Assembly (NCBI RefSeq): GCF_000003815.2
Contig: NC_049982.1
Span: 29,835,997 to 29,899,996 of the forward strand
Length of the DNA stretch: 64,000 nucleotides
Source of the DNA: Branchiostoma floridae
Lineage: Eukaryota > Chordata > Leptocardii > Amphioxiformes > Branchiostomatidae
Direction: 5' to 3'
Part shown: positions 42,040 to 53,922 of the stretch, piece by piece
Layout of the letters: each line of letters begins with the position of its first letter
Position numbering within the stretch: the first letter of the stretch is position 1
Notes under the pieces: model-generated
The model's input: the letters and a program-made list of their open reading frames with translations, nothing else
The model's database searches: none
Told to the model about the DNA's origin: nothing
Position numbers and translations under genes: made by a program

Positions 42040-43826
42040 TGAAAAGTTGATTTTGTCATTTCACCATCTTCTTGATGTTTCCTTACGCCATTAGTCATTG
42101 TTGAATTAGCCATTTCTCTTAGACTGTGGCTTAATAGAGTTTTGTTGTAACAGTTTGTATTGTTTTTTTAGAGAATCATAGTTTTTTCTTCAAACATTGA
42201 CATTCTCCTTTCACAATCTTCTTGAACTTTTAGTCACACAAAAATCACCTGCCGTACATCGTGATGTCCATTGTGATCCAGGTCTTTTTTTTTTTACAAC
42301 ACAGTACCGATTTTAACACAGTATCCTCGAACTCTGTCCTGACTAAATGAAACGTCCAGAACACAAAATCAGTAGAATTTGGAACATCTTCATCTGTTGG
42401 CATATTTATATGTTCAAATATGAACCAATTATTACCAAACTGATAATTGTCAGTGACACTGGACTTTTAGGTGTTATGACTATTCTCCACAATGACAAAG
42501 AATCCTTAGTTTTCATAGGATTAATTTTTATTGTAATTAAAGTCCTGATTCCCATTTGGTAACTATAGGAAATAGAATGGTTCTTCTCAGCTTTTCTTGG
42601 TAAGGAGGCCTTATTCTCTTCATTGTAGTTTGTAGGTTTTTTTTCACGCCTTTCTATTGTTTACTTGCATTTTGTTTTGGATGTTTTTTTTTCTGAATAC
42701 CCTCTATCCTCTATCTTTAAAAAAATCACTGAAATTGCTGCTGAAGATTTTGTCCCTATGTCTAAACTCTTACATGTTTCATAAAAATCTTTAAATTCTT
42801 TTGAATTTCATAAAAAGTAGCATGATAAATAGTGTGTAACTTTATGGCAACTGTTTCAGATAGAATTATAAACGTAACGAGCTATAGATTATTTTGCATT
42901 TATGTTGAATTGATTTTGATATTACAAGACAGGTAAGTTACTAACGTTTGCAAAATCTCAAGTAAGGACTTTGACTGAATTAACTTCTTTAAACACAATG
43001 CACTTAATACACATGCACATACCAATACACATACATTTATCAGTATTATACATATTTGTAATATAATTATCAAAGATGTCATTAATGTAGATGGCAGGGT
43101 CAAGATCCTAAATGGAATCTGCAAAAATATATTTCCATGCCAAACATAAATTTTCAACTATAATTTATGTCAATTCAGATCAATAAAGTAATTTGAAATT
43201 TAAGATCTATAAATAGAAGACCACCCTTAACACATTAATGGCATCCTATTGGGATTTTCACCAATAGAAACGTTGATCTTGTCAGATAGCAATCCCTACC
43301 CTAATATTATACTCCCCCCCCCAAAAAAAGTATTCAGAAATAAAAAGGAAAAACATTGTGCTTAGTACAAATGTTAAGTATGTGTAAACAATTTTGGCCC
43401 CATAATATGAGAAAAATAGACAATTCCAGCTAACATTACTTTGCGTAAAGTGTTAAAAACATTTTTATCTCATAATTTTGTGTGTGATTATTTTTGTCAC
43501 ACCAACCCGAAATATGGACCATTCTGCATTAATTTAGTATTTCAATCCCTAAATAGAGTTGTTTATTTAACACAAGGGACCCATCTGATCAGTATAAATT
43601 TCTCTAATAACAAGCGTTGGTAAGGCACGGTCATAAAATACTTAAAGAAAACCGGCTGTTAAATAGAACATTGCCACTTTAACGGACTATTCCAAGAATT
43701 GTGCTTGATATTCCAACTGCCCTACAAAATTAGATACCTGTATAATGTTCTTAGCCAAAGAATTGAACAAGTACAGTACAAATATGTTGCACTCAGCTAT
43801 TTGGTTTTGACTAGATGATAGAGGAG

Positions 43827-43828
<2 letters not shown>

Positions 43829-43855
<27 letters not shown>
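43829..43855. repeat. (TA)n microsatellite
   Basis: About 13 uninterrupted TA units. Confidence 0.9.
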
Positions 43856-43858
<3 letters not shown>

Positions 43859-44257
43859 TGAAAGTAACAATCTAGAAAAATTAAGAAATTATTCAAAGGT
43901 TATTACGAGTACACGTGACTTCTAAATTACTTTCAGTGACATTGTATTGACAATATGATGCTTTCAATCTTTACAGGAAGATCCGGGAAAGATTTGGTCG
44001 TCTAAATTTCATTCAAGTAGAGGGAGGTTATGTTTTTCAGATTAAAAACAGTAAGATACACCTCTAGAAATATGCAGACGGTCCACCTTTTTAGAGTGTG
44101 AAAATTTCGACATTTAAAAAATGCTGTACATACTTCTAGAAACTTCATGGGATATGAGCAAGGGGGTCACAGAAATGTGCGTACTGATATACAGACCGTC
44201 TCCATATTTTAGAATGCGTATTTGGGGAAAAAAATGCTAGCACCTCCCATATTTCAA

Positions 44258-44605
44258 GGCCCGACCACATTCGTCGTATGGCCTTTCGGCCAATGTATAA
44301 GGCTCTACAACAACTTTTACATTCACAAAACATATCCACGGTTCCCCTACGAATGCCATATTGTTGTCGTAAAGCCGTCGTGCGACGAATGTAAAATAAC
44401 CCTTTGGCCCTACGTACAGCAACTTCTACTGCCACAAGACACATTTACGATTGCCCTATGCATGCCATCTTCCTGTCGTAAGCTTGTCCTAAGGACTGAC
44501 AGATATTTTAGCAACTTTTACTTCAACAAGACAAATTCACGATTGTCCAACGAATGCCGAGTGGTTGTAAACTCATCTTACGACGAATGTGACAGATGCC
44601 TTAGT
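44258..44605. mobile_element. MITE with ACATTCGTCGTA ends
   Basis: AAGGCCCGACCACATTCGTC on the left pairs with reversed right AAGGCATCTGTCACATTCGT, continuing into CGTA(T/A)G. GTACG/CGAC-rich subterminal blocks repeat inside (for example TGCGACGAATGTAAAATAAC). Open frames on both strands are shadows of the inverted structure. Confidence 0.65.
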
Positions 44606-45441
44606 CTGAAAATTAGGCATGATGCCCTTTGATTGGTAAACAGGCCAGGGACGAGCTAGGCGAACGGAAAAAAATGAGTTCCACGACCTCATACCTTCAC
44701 TAAAAGATGTTGACCTTTTTTGAGTGACGTTTTCCAAGTGTTAAAAATATGAATGCATTAATATGTATGAAGGTCTGATTTACATAATTTATGGATGGCA
44801 ATGTTCACTATTACTAAACTTTGCAATGCAGCAGGAATAAAATTCCATTCCCGTTATTTACAACTATGCAATTTAGATAGTGTTTCTCTTTCAAATTACA
44901 TATGCAACATACGTTTTAATTATGCAAATAATTATGTGAGCTTTCCAAAATACATATAAATAATTTGCCAGCCTAGTTTTTGATCTTCAGTAAAAAGTTA
45001 CAATTTTTACTTTCCAGAAGAATTAACTATTGATGTACGAATTTTGATGTCAACAAATCAAAGAATGGTAAATCGAATTCAGGAGGTGATCAGTAGGGTA
45101 CAGACTGTCATGCCCGTAGCCGGGAGGGTCGGAAGAACGAAGGTTCACTTTTTTAATGTCCACGATTTTTTTTTTTCAAAAGCAATGAATCTATCAGCAA
45201 TATGACAAAGGAAGTGCAGAAAATAGCGATTCAGAGAGTCCAGATTGCAAAATTTCCCGGACCTCCTTTACGACCACTTGCGCCCTCGGGGCCGGACATG
45301 GTGAATATGATGTGGTGGGAGCGTCGCCCTTTAAAAAAAACCTTTCTCATTATCAAAGAATTCATTGAACTTAGTTTAGTTTAACAGCAAAATTTGCTCC
45401 TGAAAATGCAGGAAATGGCGTTTTAGAGGGTTTCTCTTCCC

Positions 45442-46080
45442 CTATATTTCCCAAGGCCAGTAGGTGTTAGGTGGTGTGACAGGGAGTGGCGCACGATGTG
45501 GTGTGTTGCGGTTTCCCCCCTCTGGAATCTCCCAAGGCCAATAGGTGTTAGGCAGTGTGGCGTTGGGAAGGAGTGTACACCGCGGTGTGTTACTGGTTCC
45601 CCCCTCTGGAATCTCCCAAGGCCAGTAGGTGTTAGGTAGTGTAAGGGGGAGGGGCGCACGCCGTGGTGTGTTAGAGTTTCCCCCCTCTGTAATCTCCCAC
45701 GGCCAGTAGGTGTTAGGCAGTGTGACGTTGGGGAGGGGTGTACACCGTGGTGTGTTACTGGTTCCCCCCTCTGGAATCTCCCATGGCCAGTAGGTGTTAG
45801 GCAGTGTAAGGGGGAGGGACGCACGCCGTGGTGTGTTACTGGTTCCCCCCTCTGAAATATCCCAAGGCCAGTAGGTGTTAGGCAGTGTAAGGGGGAGGGA
45901 CGCACGCCGTGGTGTGTTACTGGTTCCCCCCTCTGGAATCTCCCAAGGCCAGTAGGTGCTCGGCAGAGTGACGTTGGGGAGGGGTGTACACCGTGGTGTG
46001 TTACTGGTCCCCCCCTCTGGAATCTCCCATGGCCAGTAGGTGTTAGGCAGTGTAAGGGGGAGGGACGCGCGCCGATGTGT
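45442..46080 (-). repeat. Eight tandem 81-84-bp coding repeats (WPWEIPEGG)
   Basis: Units carry TCTCCCAAGGCCAGTAGGTG and CGGTGTGTTACTGGTTCCCC (plus strand). Two unit types alternate, ending RRASLPL or RCTPLPNV, suggesting that a two-unit block was amplified. Unit lengths are multiples of three, so a second frame also stays open across the array (residues HHGVRPSPLHCLTPTG...), which is a shadow. Confidence 0.85.
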
Positions 46081-48837
46081 GTTACGCTGCTGTCTATCAG
46101 CTTGCATGCCCTGAAATTCCGTACCACTTTTATAGATTGGTACATGTTGGGTATTGGTCTGTCTAGCCGCTCCATACACGGAGACATGGCAACAGGACTG
46201 GCTTCTGTTGGACGTCGTAGCGGTGTGGTCCTGGTAGGCCCGTCTGGTCCGCCCCCTAGTCGTGACCGCATGAAATTCTGGACCTGTCTCAGTGTAGAAA
46301 GGCGTGGGTGTCGACTCGGCGTTGTTCTCGTAGGCCCGTCTTCTTCGCCCTCTTGTTGTGACTGCTTGAAATCCTGGAGTGGTTTGAGCGTAGAAAGGCG
46401 TGACCGTCAACCCGGCGTTGTCCTGGTAGGCCCGTCTTCTCCGCCCTCTTGTTGTGACTGCATGAAACCCTGTAGGAGCCTGAGCATAGAACGGCGTGGG
46501 GTTCGACCCAGCGTTGCCCTCGTAGGCCCGTCTTCTCCGCCCTCTTGTTGTGACTGCATTCAAGCCTGCAGGACCCTGAGCATAGAAGGCCATGGGCCCG
46601 CTATCCTCATCATCCGGAATAGCACTGTACGTATGGAAAGGGGCAGGCAGGGAGCGCCGGGCAGCAACCACGTTATCTGGGGTCTCCCAGAACGCACGTG
46701 GGAGCGCAGGCAGAGGCCGTCGAGCAGCAGCTATGGCATCGGGGATCACGCTGTAGGTTGGCTGGATCGAACAGAGACCAGAAGGCAGCGACCGTGACCT
46801 CTGGCGCGTTGCGCCACTGGTAGCCTCTCCACTAGAGGTTGTTATGGCATGGAAAGATGCCGGGCGAATATGACCATGGGTGGTGTCATCTGAAATCTCG
46901 CTGTATGTTTGTGGGAGGGCAGGCAGAGGCCGCTGGGCTGCAGCTATGTCATCCGGGATCTCGCTGTACGTAGGCTCGATAGAATCGAGAACTGCAGGCA
47001 GTGACCAACGAGAGGAAAGGTAACCATGCAATTTCTTCCTACCTACAATGGGTAGGGAGGCTCCCTTTGATACAGCAGTGACGAAAACCTTGGGGATGAC
47101 CCACACGTGAGCATCCAGCTTAGCCTGGTTGTGCAGCCGTCGTCTCTTCAACAGGCACCACACCGTTAGTGACAAGAGTAGCCCTCCAATTGCGGTCACT
47201 ACTACTGCCGGGATGAACCAAGGATAGGCTTGTGTAAACGGGTGCCCCGGAGATGGTCCAGTGTGGTCAGAGTTGGCAAGAGTGATGAACACAGTGGGGG
47301 TCATCTTTGCCTCGATGTTTTCCTCGGGAGTCGTCTGGCTCTGTGGCTTGGCTGTCGATTGGTTGGCCGGCTTGATGGTCGACTGGATGGTCTCATTCTT
47401 GTACATGCAAAGCCTGTTGGCTGAGCATGTTTTCCGTGGCATCATTCTAACCTGGGAGGAGTTGAAATACAGCTGCCGTGTGCCGTATTTTGTGAGCAGA
47501 GTGCAGTTCACATTGTGGTGCGTGTTTGTTGGCAATGTATTAGCCTGGGACGCGCCTGTGTCGGTGTTTGTGTCGGTGTTGTGTTGTGCAGTGTCGACCA
47601 CCATGGCAGCCGTTTCCACGGCGCTATCACCAGCACCAATGGAAACAATCTTGAGGTTTGATCCACCTTTTAACTCCACAGATAAGCCGGCTCGTTCCTC
47701 CCACATCTGGCGGCATATTTGCTCATCAGGTCGGTTCTGGACTTTGTTGTATGTCGAGGAAGCGTCCTGAGCAACGACAACAAACGGAGGCTGCCTGTCG
47801 ATCATCCAGTCTGCGACGGAAGCGCCGGTCGCCATGCAGGTGTCAGGAAAGCCAGCATTCGTGTGACGAGGAACGGACTGGGACGCATCCAACATCCACT
47901 TTAGTGCCTGCTCGTTTTTGTCAGGGTAGTGCACCAGGCAGAGGAAGAGATGGGGTACCTCAAAGGAGATTATCTGCCTCACAAGTTTGCCACTACGGAA
48001 GTAGTGCTTGCGAAGCAGACTCCACTTCACTCCACCTGATGATGGTCCAGCATCCATCGTCACCATTCTGTCACTGCTCAGATGAAGCTGATTCAGACTG
48101 GTCATCCTACAGACAGCTTCCTTGTGGAGGCAAGCGAAGGGGTTTCGGCCAAGGTTGAGGCTTGTGAGGCTGCTGAGATTTTGCAGTGCACAAGAAGGGA
48201 CCCCGTCAATGCGGTTCGAACTGAGGTTGAGATGCTGCAGCATCGCAGACCTCGGGAACCAGTCGGCGTCAACAGCACGTAGCATGTTGTGGTCAAGATT
48301 CAAGAGGACAAGCCGAGTCAAGTCTTCGAAACAGCCTGGGTCAATCTTACGGATGAGGTTGTTGGACAAGATTAGGTGGGACAGTGCCTTCAAACCTCTG
48401 AACCAACTCCGCCTGACATGCGTGAGCTTGTTGCACTCCAGGCCCAACCTGATCATATTCCTGTACCCCCTCAGGGAAGAACCTGACACGTCAACGTCGG
48501 TGATGTTATCGTCAATCAGGTGCAGGACCAGGACCTTAGCACCATCCAAGCGTGGAGGTGCAATTTCTGAGAGAATGTTGGAAGAATGACCCCTCACAGC
48601 GAAAGCCGCTGGAGTGTCATTGAAGCAACTCATATCCAACTGGTGAGAATCGTTTGTGGTACACTCCATACAAACGGCTCCATTTAACCCAGGTTGATAT
48701 AAGACCTGGGTACTGCCATGCATGCAGTCATGAAAGGCCCATTTCCTACATCCGGGGAAGCAGGGTCTATCTGAGGTCACAGCCAACAGGGCCACCGCAA
48801 CGATCAGTGGGAAAGTTTTCTTTCCAATGAACATCAT
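45442..48837 (-). CDS. LRR transmembrane receptor with SH3-ligand and WPWEIPEGG repeat tail
   Basis: Single long coding exon of 1131 aa. I chose the ATG at 48837 (MMFIGKKTFPLIVAVALLAV), because the longer frame upstream begins at TTG; it gives a clear signal peptide ending near TSDRPC. Residues 20-95 form a Cys-rich N-cap. About six to seven LRRs span residues 99-256 (LILSNNLIRKI, LNLDHNMLRAV, LNLSSNRIDGV). A Thr-rich stalk precedes the TM helix at about 540-562 (PAVVVTAIGGLLLSLTVW), then KRRR. The cytoplasmic part has YSEIPDD motifs with RPLPALP (a class I SH3-ligand pattern), four VTTRGRRRRAY repeats and eight terminal 27-28-residue repeats around TYWPWEIPEGG. It resembles lancelet-expanded LRR receptors, and ligand is unknown. 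A GTAAGT donor at 48897 suggests a 5'UTR intron. Confidence 0.85.
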   Translation of the reverse strand: MMFIGKKTFPLIVAVALLAVTSDRPCFPGCRKWAFHDCMHGSTQVLYQPGLNGAVCMECTTNDSHQLDMSCFNDTPAAFAVRGHSSNILSEIAPPRLDGAKVLVLHLIDDNITDVDVSGSSLRGYRNMIRLGLECNKLTHVRRSWFRGLKALSHLILSNNLIRKIDPGCFEDLTRLVLLNLDHNMLRAVDADWFPRSAMLQHLNLSSNRIDGVPSCALQNLSSLTSLNLGRNPFACLHKEAVCRMTSLNQLHLSSDRMVTMDAGPSSGGVKWSLLRKHYFRSGKLVRQIISFEVPHLFLCLVHYPDKNEQALKWMLDASQSVPRHTNAGFPDTCMATGASVADWMIDRQPPFVVVAQDASSTYNKVQNRPDEQICRQMWEERAGLSVELKGGSNLKIVSIGAGDSAVETAAMVVDTAQHNTDTNTDTGASQANTLPTNTHHNVNCTLLTKYGTRQLYFNSSQVRMMPRKTCSANRLCMYKNETIQSTIKPANQSTAKPQSQTTPEENIEAKMTPTVFITLANSDHTGPSPGHPFTQAYPWFIPAVVVTAIGGLLLSLTVWCLLKRRRLHNQAKLDAHVWVIPKVFVTAVSKGASLPIVGRKKLHGYLSSRWSLPAVLDSIEPTYSEIPDDIAAAQRPLPALPQTYSEISDDTTHGHIRPASFHAITTSSGEATSGATRQRSRSLPSGLCSIQPTYSVIPDAIAAARRPLPALPRAFWETPDNVVAARRSLPAPFHTYSAIPDDEDSGPMAFYAQGPAGLNAVTTRGRRRRAYEGNAGSNPTPFYAQAPTGFHAVTTRGRRRRAYQDNAGLTVTPFYAQTTPGFQAVTTRGRRRRAYENNAESTPTPFYTETGPEFHAVTTRGRTRRAYQDHTATTSNRSQSCCHVSVYGAARQTNTQHVPIYKSGTEFQGMQADRQQRNTHRRASLPLTLPNTYWPWEIPEGGTSNTPRCTPLPNVTLPSTYWPWEIPEGGTSNTPRRASLPLTLPNTYWPWDISEGGTSNTPRRASLPLTLPNTYWPWEIPEGGTSNTPRCTPLPNVTLPNTYWPWEITEGGNSNTPRRAPLPLTLPNTYWPWEIPEGGTSNTPRCTLLPNATLPNTYWPWEIPEGGNRNTPHRAPLPVTPPNTYWPWEI

Positions 48838-49960
48838 TATGTCTCCCGTCAAACCCTCATACAAAACTACATGTCTTATGTAAGGGATAGAGGACTTACC
48901 TTTCAGACGGTAATGGTGAACACAGCGATCTCTGTGTGTCTACTCTCTATGCCTGGATGGTAAAACACAAGATCTTTTACTACATTGCTTATCCTTGTAA
49001 GGTAAGGTAAGGGATAAGGTAAGGCTAAGGCTACGGTAAGACAAGATATAATACGATGAGGCAAGGTAAGGCAGAGTAAGAAGGTCAAGTAAGGCAAGTC
49101 TGTTTAATAACACAGGTTGATATAAGACCTCGGTACTGTCATGCATACAGTCACGAAAGTCCCATTCCCTACATCCGGGGAAGCAAGGTCTATCTGACGT
49201 CACAGCCAACAGGGCCAACGCAACGATCAACGCGAAAGTTTTCTTTCCAATGAACATCATTATGTCTCCCGTCAAGCCCTCACACAAAACTACATGTCTT
49301 AAGTAAGAGATAGAGGACTTACCTTTCAGACGGTAGTGGTGAACACAGCGATCTCTGTGTGTCGACTCTTTATGCCTGGATGGTAAAACACAAGATCTTT
49401 TACTACATTGCTTAGCCTTGTAAGGTAAGGTAAGGGATAAGGTAAGGCTAAGGCTATAGTAAGACAAGATATAATACGATGAGGCAAGGTAAGGCAGAGT
49501 AAGAAGGTCAAGTAAGGTAAGTCTATCTAATAACCCAGGTTGATATAAGACCTCGGTACTGCCATGCATACAGTCACGAAAGTCCCATTCCCTACATCCG
49601 GGGAAGCAGGGTCTATCTGACGTCACAGCCAACAGGGCCAACGCAACGATCAACGCGAAAGTTTTCTTTCCAATGAACATCATTATGTCTCCCGTCAAGC
49701 CCTCACACAAAACTACATGTCTTAAGTAAGAGATAGAGGACTTACCTTTCAGACGGTAGTGGTGAACACAGCGATCTCTGTGTGTCTACTCTCTATGCCT
49801 GGATGGTAAAACACAAGATCTTTTACTACATTGCTTATCCTTGTAAGGTAAGGTAAGGGATAAGGTAAGGCTAAGGCTACGGTAAGACAAGGTATAATAA
49901 GATAAGAAGAGAAGGTAAGGTAAAGTATGGCTGTTTGATAAAGGAAATGTAGCAACAGGG
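48690..49960 (-). repeat. Three tandem copies (about 424 bp) of the LRR gene 5' end
   Basis: AGGTTGATATAAGACCT starts units near 48690, 49113 and 49538. Each holds a signal-peptide segment (MMFIGKKTFALIVALALLAV then TSDRPCFPGCREWDFRDCMH), a GTAAGTCC donor after TCTGAAAG and a (GGTAA)n-rich spacer. Only the copy at 48700-48837 continues into LRR coding sequence; the other two run into spacer after LYQPGLL. They could act as alternative first exons or be non-functional duplicates. Confidence 0.85.
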
Positions 49961-52850
49961 GATTATGGCAATGAATCCGTTATTTACATAAAAGGTATCC
50001 ATTTATATTCCACCTGCCATAAGTTAACCCTATTCATACATTCTTGATCTGGCCATATGGTCCGCCATCTTGGAATTTGGTCGATTACGTCATCAAATTA
50101 GCATAAATTATCTATTATAATGAAAGAAAATCTAAATAGCATAAGATTTTATTTCTGTAAGTAAATAGCAGTAATATAGCAAATAAACGTGAAAAATACA
50201 CTATTAGAACTGAAATTAGCAATTTTCGTCAAAAACGCATGCCATGGCTACATGAAAAAAGGGAAAAGTTTCCAAACTTTGCGATATCATTGCCAACAAA
50301 ACTGTAGGAAATGTCATCAAATTTGGTGGCTCTAGCGTAAGTTTAAACTTAGGGGAAAGGCGGCGCAAAGAATGACGGGAAATCCTCGCGCTAAGGATGA
50401 CGGGAGCATCTGACGACGTATTTCCGGATTGGCGGTACACGGCGCACTCAGTGTTACCGCGGCAGGGTTCCTGTTACTCATAAAAAAAAAATTGCAGTGA
50501 TCCCACTGCATTACGACTACTTTGTGAATTGTAAAACATTTTCTTCACGACCAGTTAAAAATCTTTGCAAATTTTCAAGTAGGAAATAGCGCGGATTAGT
50601 ATGGCGTTAATTTGCGAATGGATGACGTAATTTGGCACCGTCCATTGCTTTATCCATTTTACTGACTATAAAAGTGACGCAAGAGACAAAATTAAAAAAA
50701 AGTCAAATCCGGTCATGATCACATTCATTCCTAAGTTACACATTTCAACAATTACTTGCACCAAAACTTTTTTTGCACAAACTTACAAACAGGTTAGTAT
50801 ACAGTGATTTGAATCTGTGACACAACAGACAAGTATCTTTTACATTGTGGAAATCCTTACTTGAACCAAATAATCACGTCTACGACAAAATCAATACATT
50901 TGACGATAGGAAAAGGGTATTCTGTATTTTTCCATTGTTTCCAGTGTATCTTATATATGTGCCATTTTTTCTTACTTCTTTGTACGATTTATCGTTTCCA
51001 TTCGTTTTCAATGGACTAAAATTGATGCCCTGATGGCGTCCATATAATAACATTAGTTTGGCCTAAGTATAAAGCTCTCATGTAATCGTCTGGCTTGTGG
51101 TTATATTTGCATACTTCCGTGGTGTCGAGAGCAGCGCTACCAGCGATCTGGGCGGAAGTTAACCCTGAGGTGGCTTTTCGTTCTTCCGTTGTGTGGTGAC
51201 CGAAATTTCAAAATACGGTCATATGGAGTATCGTAACAGTGCTTGGCCCACATGCCACGGACCCTTGGTTCTAATCCTGTCATGCTACCGATCTTACGTC
51301 ATTAAAAAAGGGGCTGAACACGAATTTTTTCACTCTATCCAGGTGTTTGCTAAAAGTGGGTACCTGACGGTTGGCCCTCACCTTCCAATACAATGCCCCT
51401 ACGGCCTTAAAGGATGGTTATGCGACTAGTAGTCTAGCATATAATTTTTCCGTTAAGTTGTTTCTTGGAATAGTTACCGATGAAAGTGTAGGATTGTATA
51501 CATGCTAAAATCGGTTAATCAAAACACAAGAGGAATATAACTCTTACAGTGCTACTCATATATTTTAAGTGAGGGGATTTATTTACTAAAAAATATGTCT
51601 ATCGTGAAAATACATAATACAATCTTCGAAAAAAATACAGTTTTATTGTATTTAAGTGACAAAATTGACAGATGCTACTATTGATTATGCACGCCTAAAA
51701 ACCCATGGTCATTCATAAAATGTACGTCAACATTTATTTACCAAAACTCTAAAATGAAGAATTTTACTCTAAAAAATGATTAGGGTGTCTTCTAAATTTT
51801 TAAACGACAGAAAACACATTAGTAAAATGCTGTTATGGCAGAGCGCCACTAAACTAAACGAAGTGAGCGCCATACGTACACTGGGGACATAAAATATAAA
51901 CAAAGCATAAAATACATATTTTCACATTGTCTGTATCTGTATAGTTGTTCGGAAAAAAATGCAATCACCGTCAACTGTTCGGTGTTTAGTGGCGGACGGA
52001 GTTTCGGCCCTCTGTTGAGTTGAGAGCGCCACTGTTGTCGGACACGCTTCCTCGTTTAGTCTGTCGGTGTCGTCACAAATTTCTGCTCCGCCAGATTTTT
52101 GCTCCGTAGGTTAGGGAGTATATAGTGTTGAGGTTAGAATAAGGGCTAGGGTAGGGTAGGGTTCCGGGTTGAGGTTGGGGTGATGGTTAGCCACCACAAC
52201 GCGGCCTCTGCTCCTAAAATCCTCTCAGACGTATGTGGCACACTGGACACTGTATACTGGAAATCCCCTAACAGTGTCGGGGCAAATATTTGCCAGGGGC
52301 AAAATATGACTTGACACCGCGCACGTCGCGTTTGTTATTATTATACCTCTTCCTAGACAAATCACTACTTATTAATGTTAATAAAGTGTCGAGTAGGGTT
52401 GCTTATATAAGCGTCGCCACTAGAACTTGCTAGAAGTGGCAACATTAATAATGTACATGCATAAAGAATTGCTCCCTGCACCATGGCAATCCTGAATAAA
52501 AATGCTAGGGAAGGAAGGAAAATAAGAGTTCCAGGATGTCATAACTCAGCCAAATGATGTTTTAATCTTTATATGTTGCCAATTTATTCCACAAATTTAT
52601 CATAGCGTTACCAATTATTATATATCGTTCTACTTATTGAAAATTTAATTTAAGAATACGCGGGAATACACATATTTAAGCCATAGAAAACAATGATAGC
52701 CTCGTTATCGAGAACTTAGAGTCTAGCAAACAGCAAACACAGCGCGACAAAACTGATATGCCGTCAGAAACAAAATTACCAGATTAGTAGAGCCTCCTTA
52801 TAATGAAGCCATAGAGATATCTGTTGCAATTCCAAAAGTAACCGCTAATA
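49961..52850. other. Intergenic repeat-rich stretch
   Basis: 50030-50460 is another copy of the CCCTATTCAGACC-type repeat (CCGCCATCTTGGAATTTGG near 50068; CATCAAATTTGGTGGCTCTA near 50320). 50460-52130 shows no coding potential. 52136-52195 is a G-rich TTAGGG-like but irregular tract (GGGCTAGGGTAGGGTAGGGT). 52200-52850 is AT-rich with nothing recognisable. Confidence 0.5.
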
Positions 52851-52851
52851 A

Positions 52852-53346
52852 ACCCTCAAACACCCGAGTGGGGTCCATTTGGACCCCAGGAGTAAATTTT
52901 GATGTACCATTTGAACATTTTTGATCTGAAGAAAAAAACCTTCTGTGAATTTGTTGATCAATACCTTCTACACCTTCTACGAAGGTATTACGAAGATTGG
53001 TTCAATATTGTGGAAATTATGAAGAAAGTCCGTATTCAGTCCGTCTGGGGTCCAAACGGACCCCAGCAAAAAAGTGCAGTTTTTTTAAAACAAACTTTTG
53101 AGACTAACTCCTTAACTACTTATCGTCTGACCACCAAACTTTCAGAGGATACTAAACATGTAAATCTTATTCCTCATAAAAAAACTTCTGTGTCAATACC
53201 ATAAAATATGGCGACACTATGACGCCATTTATATTATAAGGGCGGCCATCTTGGATTTTCACTAATGACGTCATGAAATTAGGATTAACTGAGATTTTAT
53301 GAACAAAACATTCACCACTCAGTCATTTTAGTCGGGTGCTTGAGGG
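52852..53346. mobile_element. piggyBac-like MITE, short copy
   Basis: Left AACCCTCAAACACCCGAGTG and right CATTTTAGTCGGGTGCTTGA then GGGCTAA match the ends of the 967-bp element at 57694-58660. Interior GGTCCATTTGGACCCCAG, CCAAACGGACCCCAG and GGCGGCCATCTTGGATTTT are shared; the middle is deleted. Confidence 0.7.
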
Positions 53347-53639
53347 CTAAGGGACCAAAACTGATGTAACTTCTCCAGAGCACAAGAACTACCTAAGACA
53401 TCAAACATCATTGCAAGTCATCTAATTGTTGCTCACATAAGTTTACTTAAAATAGAAAAATAAAACACCTTCTGACTTACTGTACTGAATAAATGTACTT
53501 TTAGAATGCTAATTAAAATCCTAATGTCTTGCAAATCACGACCAAACGCATATCAGCAAATTATTATTTTTATTCAGGTGTCTGAAATATACAATGAGTA
53601 TTTCTAGGAATACAACATAAAGTGCAGTACATGTATACA

Positions 53640-53885
53640 TTTATCATTTTTAAATTCTTTTAGGTCGTCTATAAAATGCTTTCCAGTGAAAAATGCTTTC
53701 CAAATGGAAAATTTTTCGAACTTCGTAAAATTGTTGCCAACAATATTTTAGGAAAACTCACCAAATTTGGTGGCTTTAGCGTAAGGCGTTCTGGCGTTAT
53801 AGGACATCGAAGTTGGCGCGGGCCTCAAAAGCCCCCCCCCCCCCCGGTCTGAATAGGGTTAAGTTTGTCCAATCTACAAAAATGA
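53640..53885 (+). repeat. Fragment of the long dispersed repeat
   Basis: TCACCAAATTTGGTGGCTTT, GGGCCTCAAAAG, a C13-14 run and CGGTCTGAATAGGGTTAAG match 58320-58445 and 50270-50340. It ends shortly before the MITE at 53923. Confidence 0.6.
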
Positions 53886-53922
53886 GAAAGTTTGACATCG
53901 CCGTAAATGATCAATGTCATCA

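Larger units (their letters stand above)
37820..45441. other. Gene-poor region
   Basis: No convincing complete gene. It contains a TIR element (38143-38678), a TCTCGCGAGA motif (39376), weak minus-strand exon candidates (39509-39962 and 40530-42040), a tandem duplication (40530-41340), a dispersed repeat (41421-41464), a (TA)n tract (43829-43855) and a MITE (44258-44605). The stretches 42040-43800 and 44640-45430 show only AT-rich DNA with short chance frames. Confidence 0.5.

Noticed and set aside
45423-46271. 282-residue minus-strand frame rich in HHGVRPSPLHCLTPTG
   Set aside because: Alternative frame of the 81-84-bp coding repeats of the LRR gene; the true frame is continuous with the LRR and TM segments.
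47230-48589. Several plus-strand frames of 60-170 residues
   Set aside because: Antisense shadows of the LRR gene, without domain content or splice support.
52130-52200. TTAGGG-like tract suggesting a telomere
   Set aside because: Short, irregular and surrounded by ordinary intergenic DNA; no tandem TTAGGG array.
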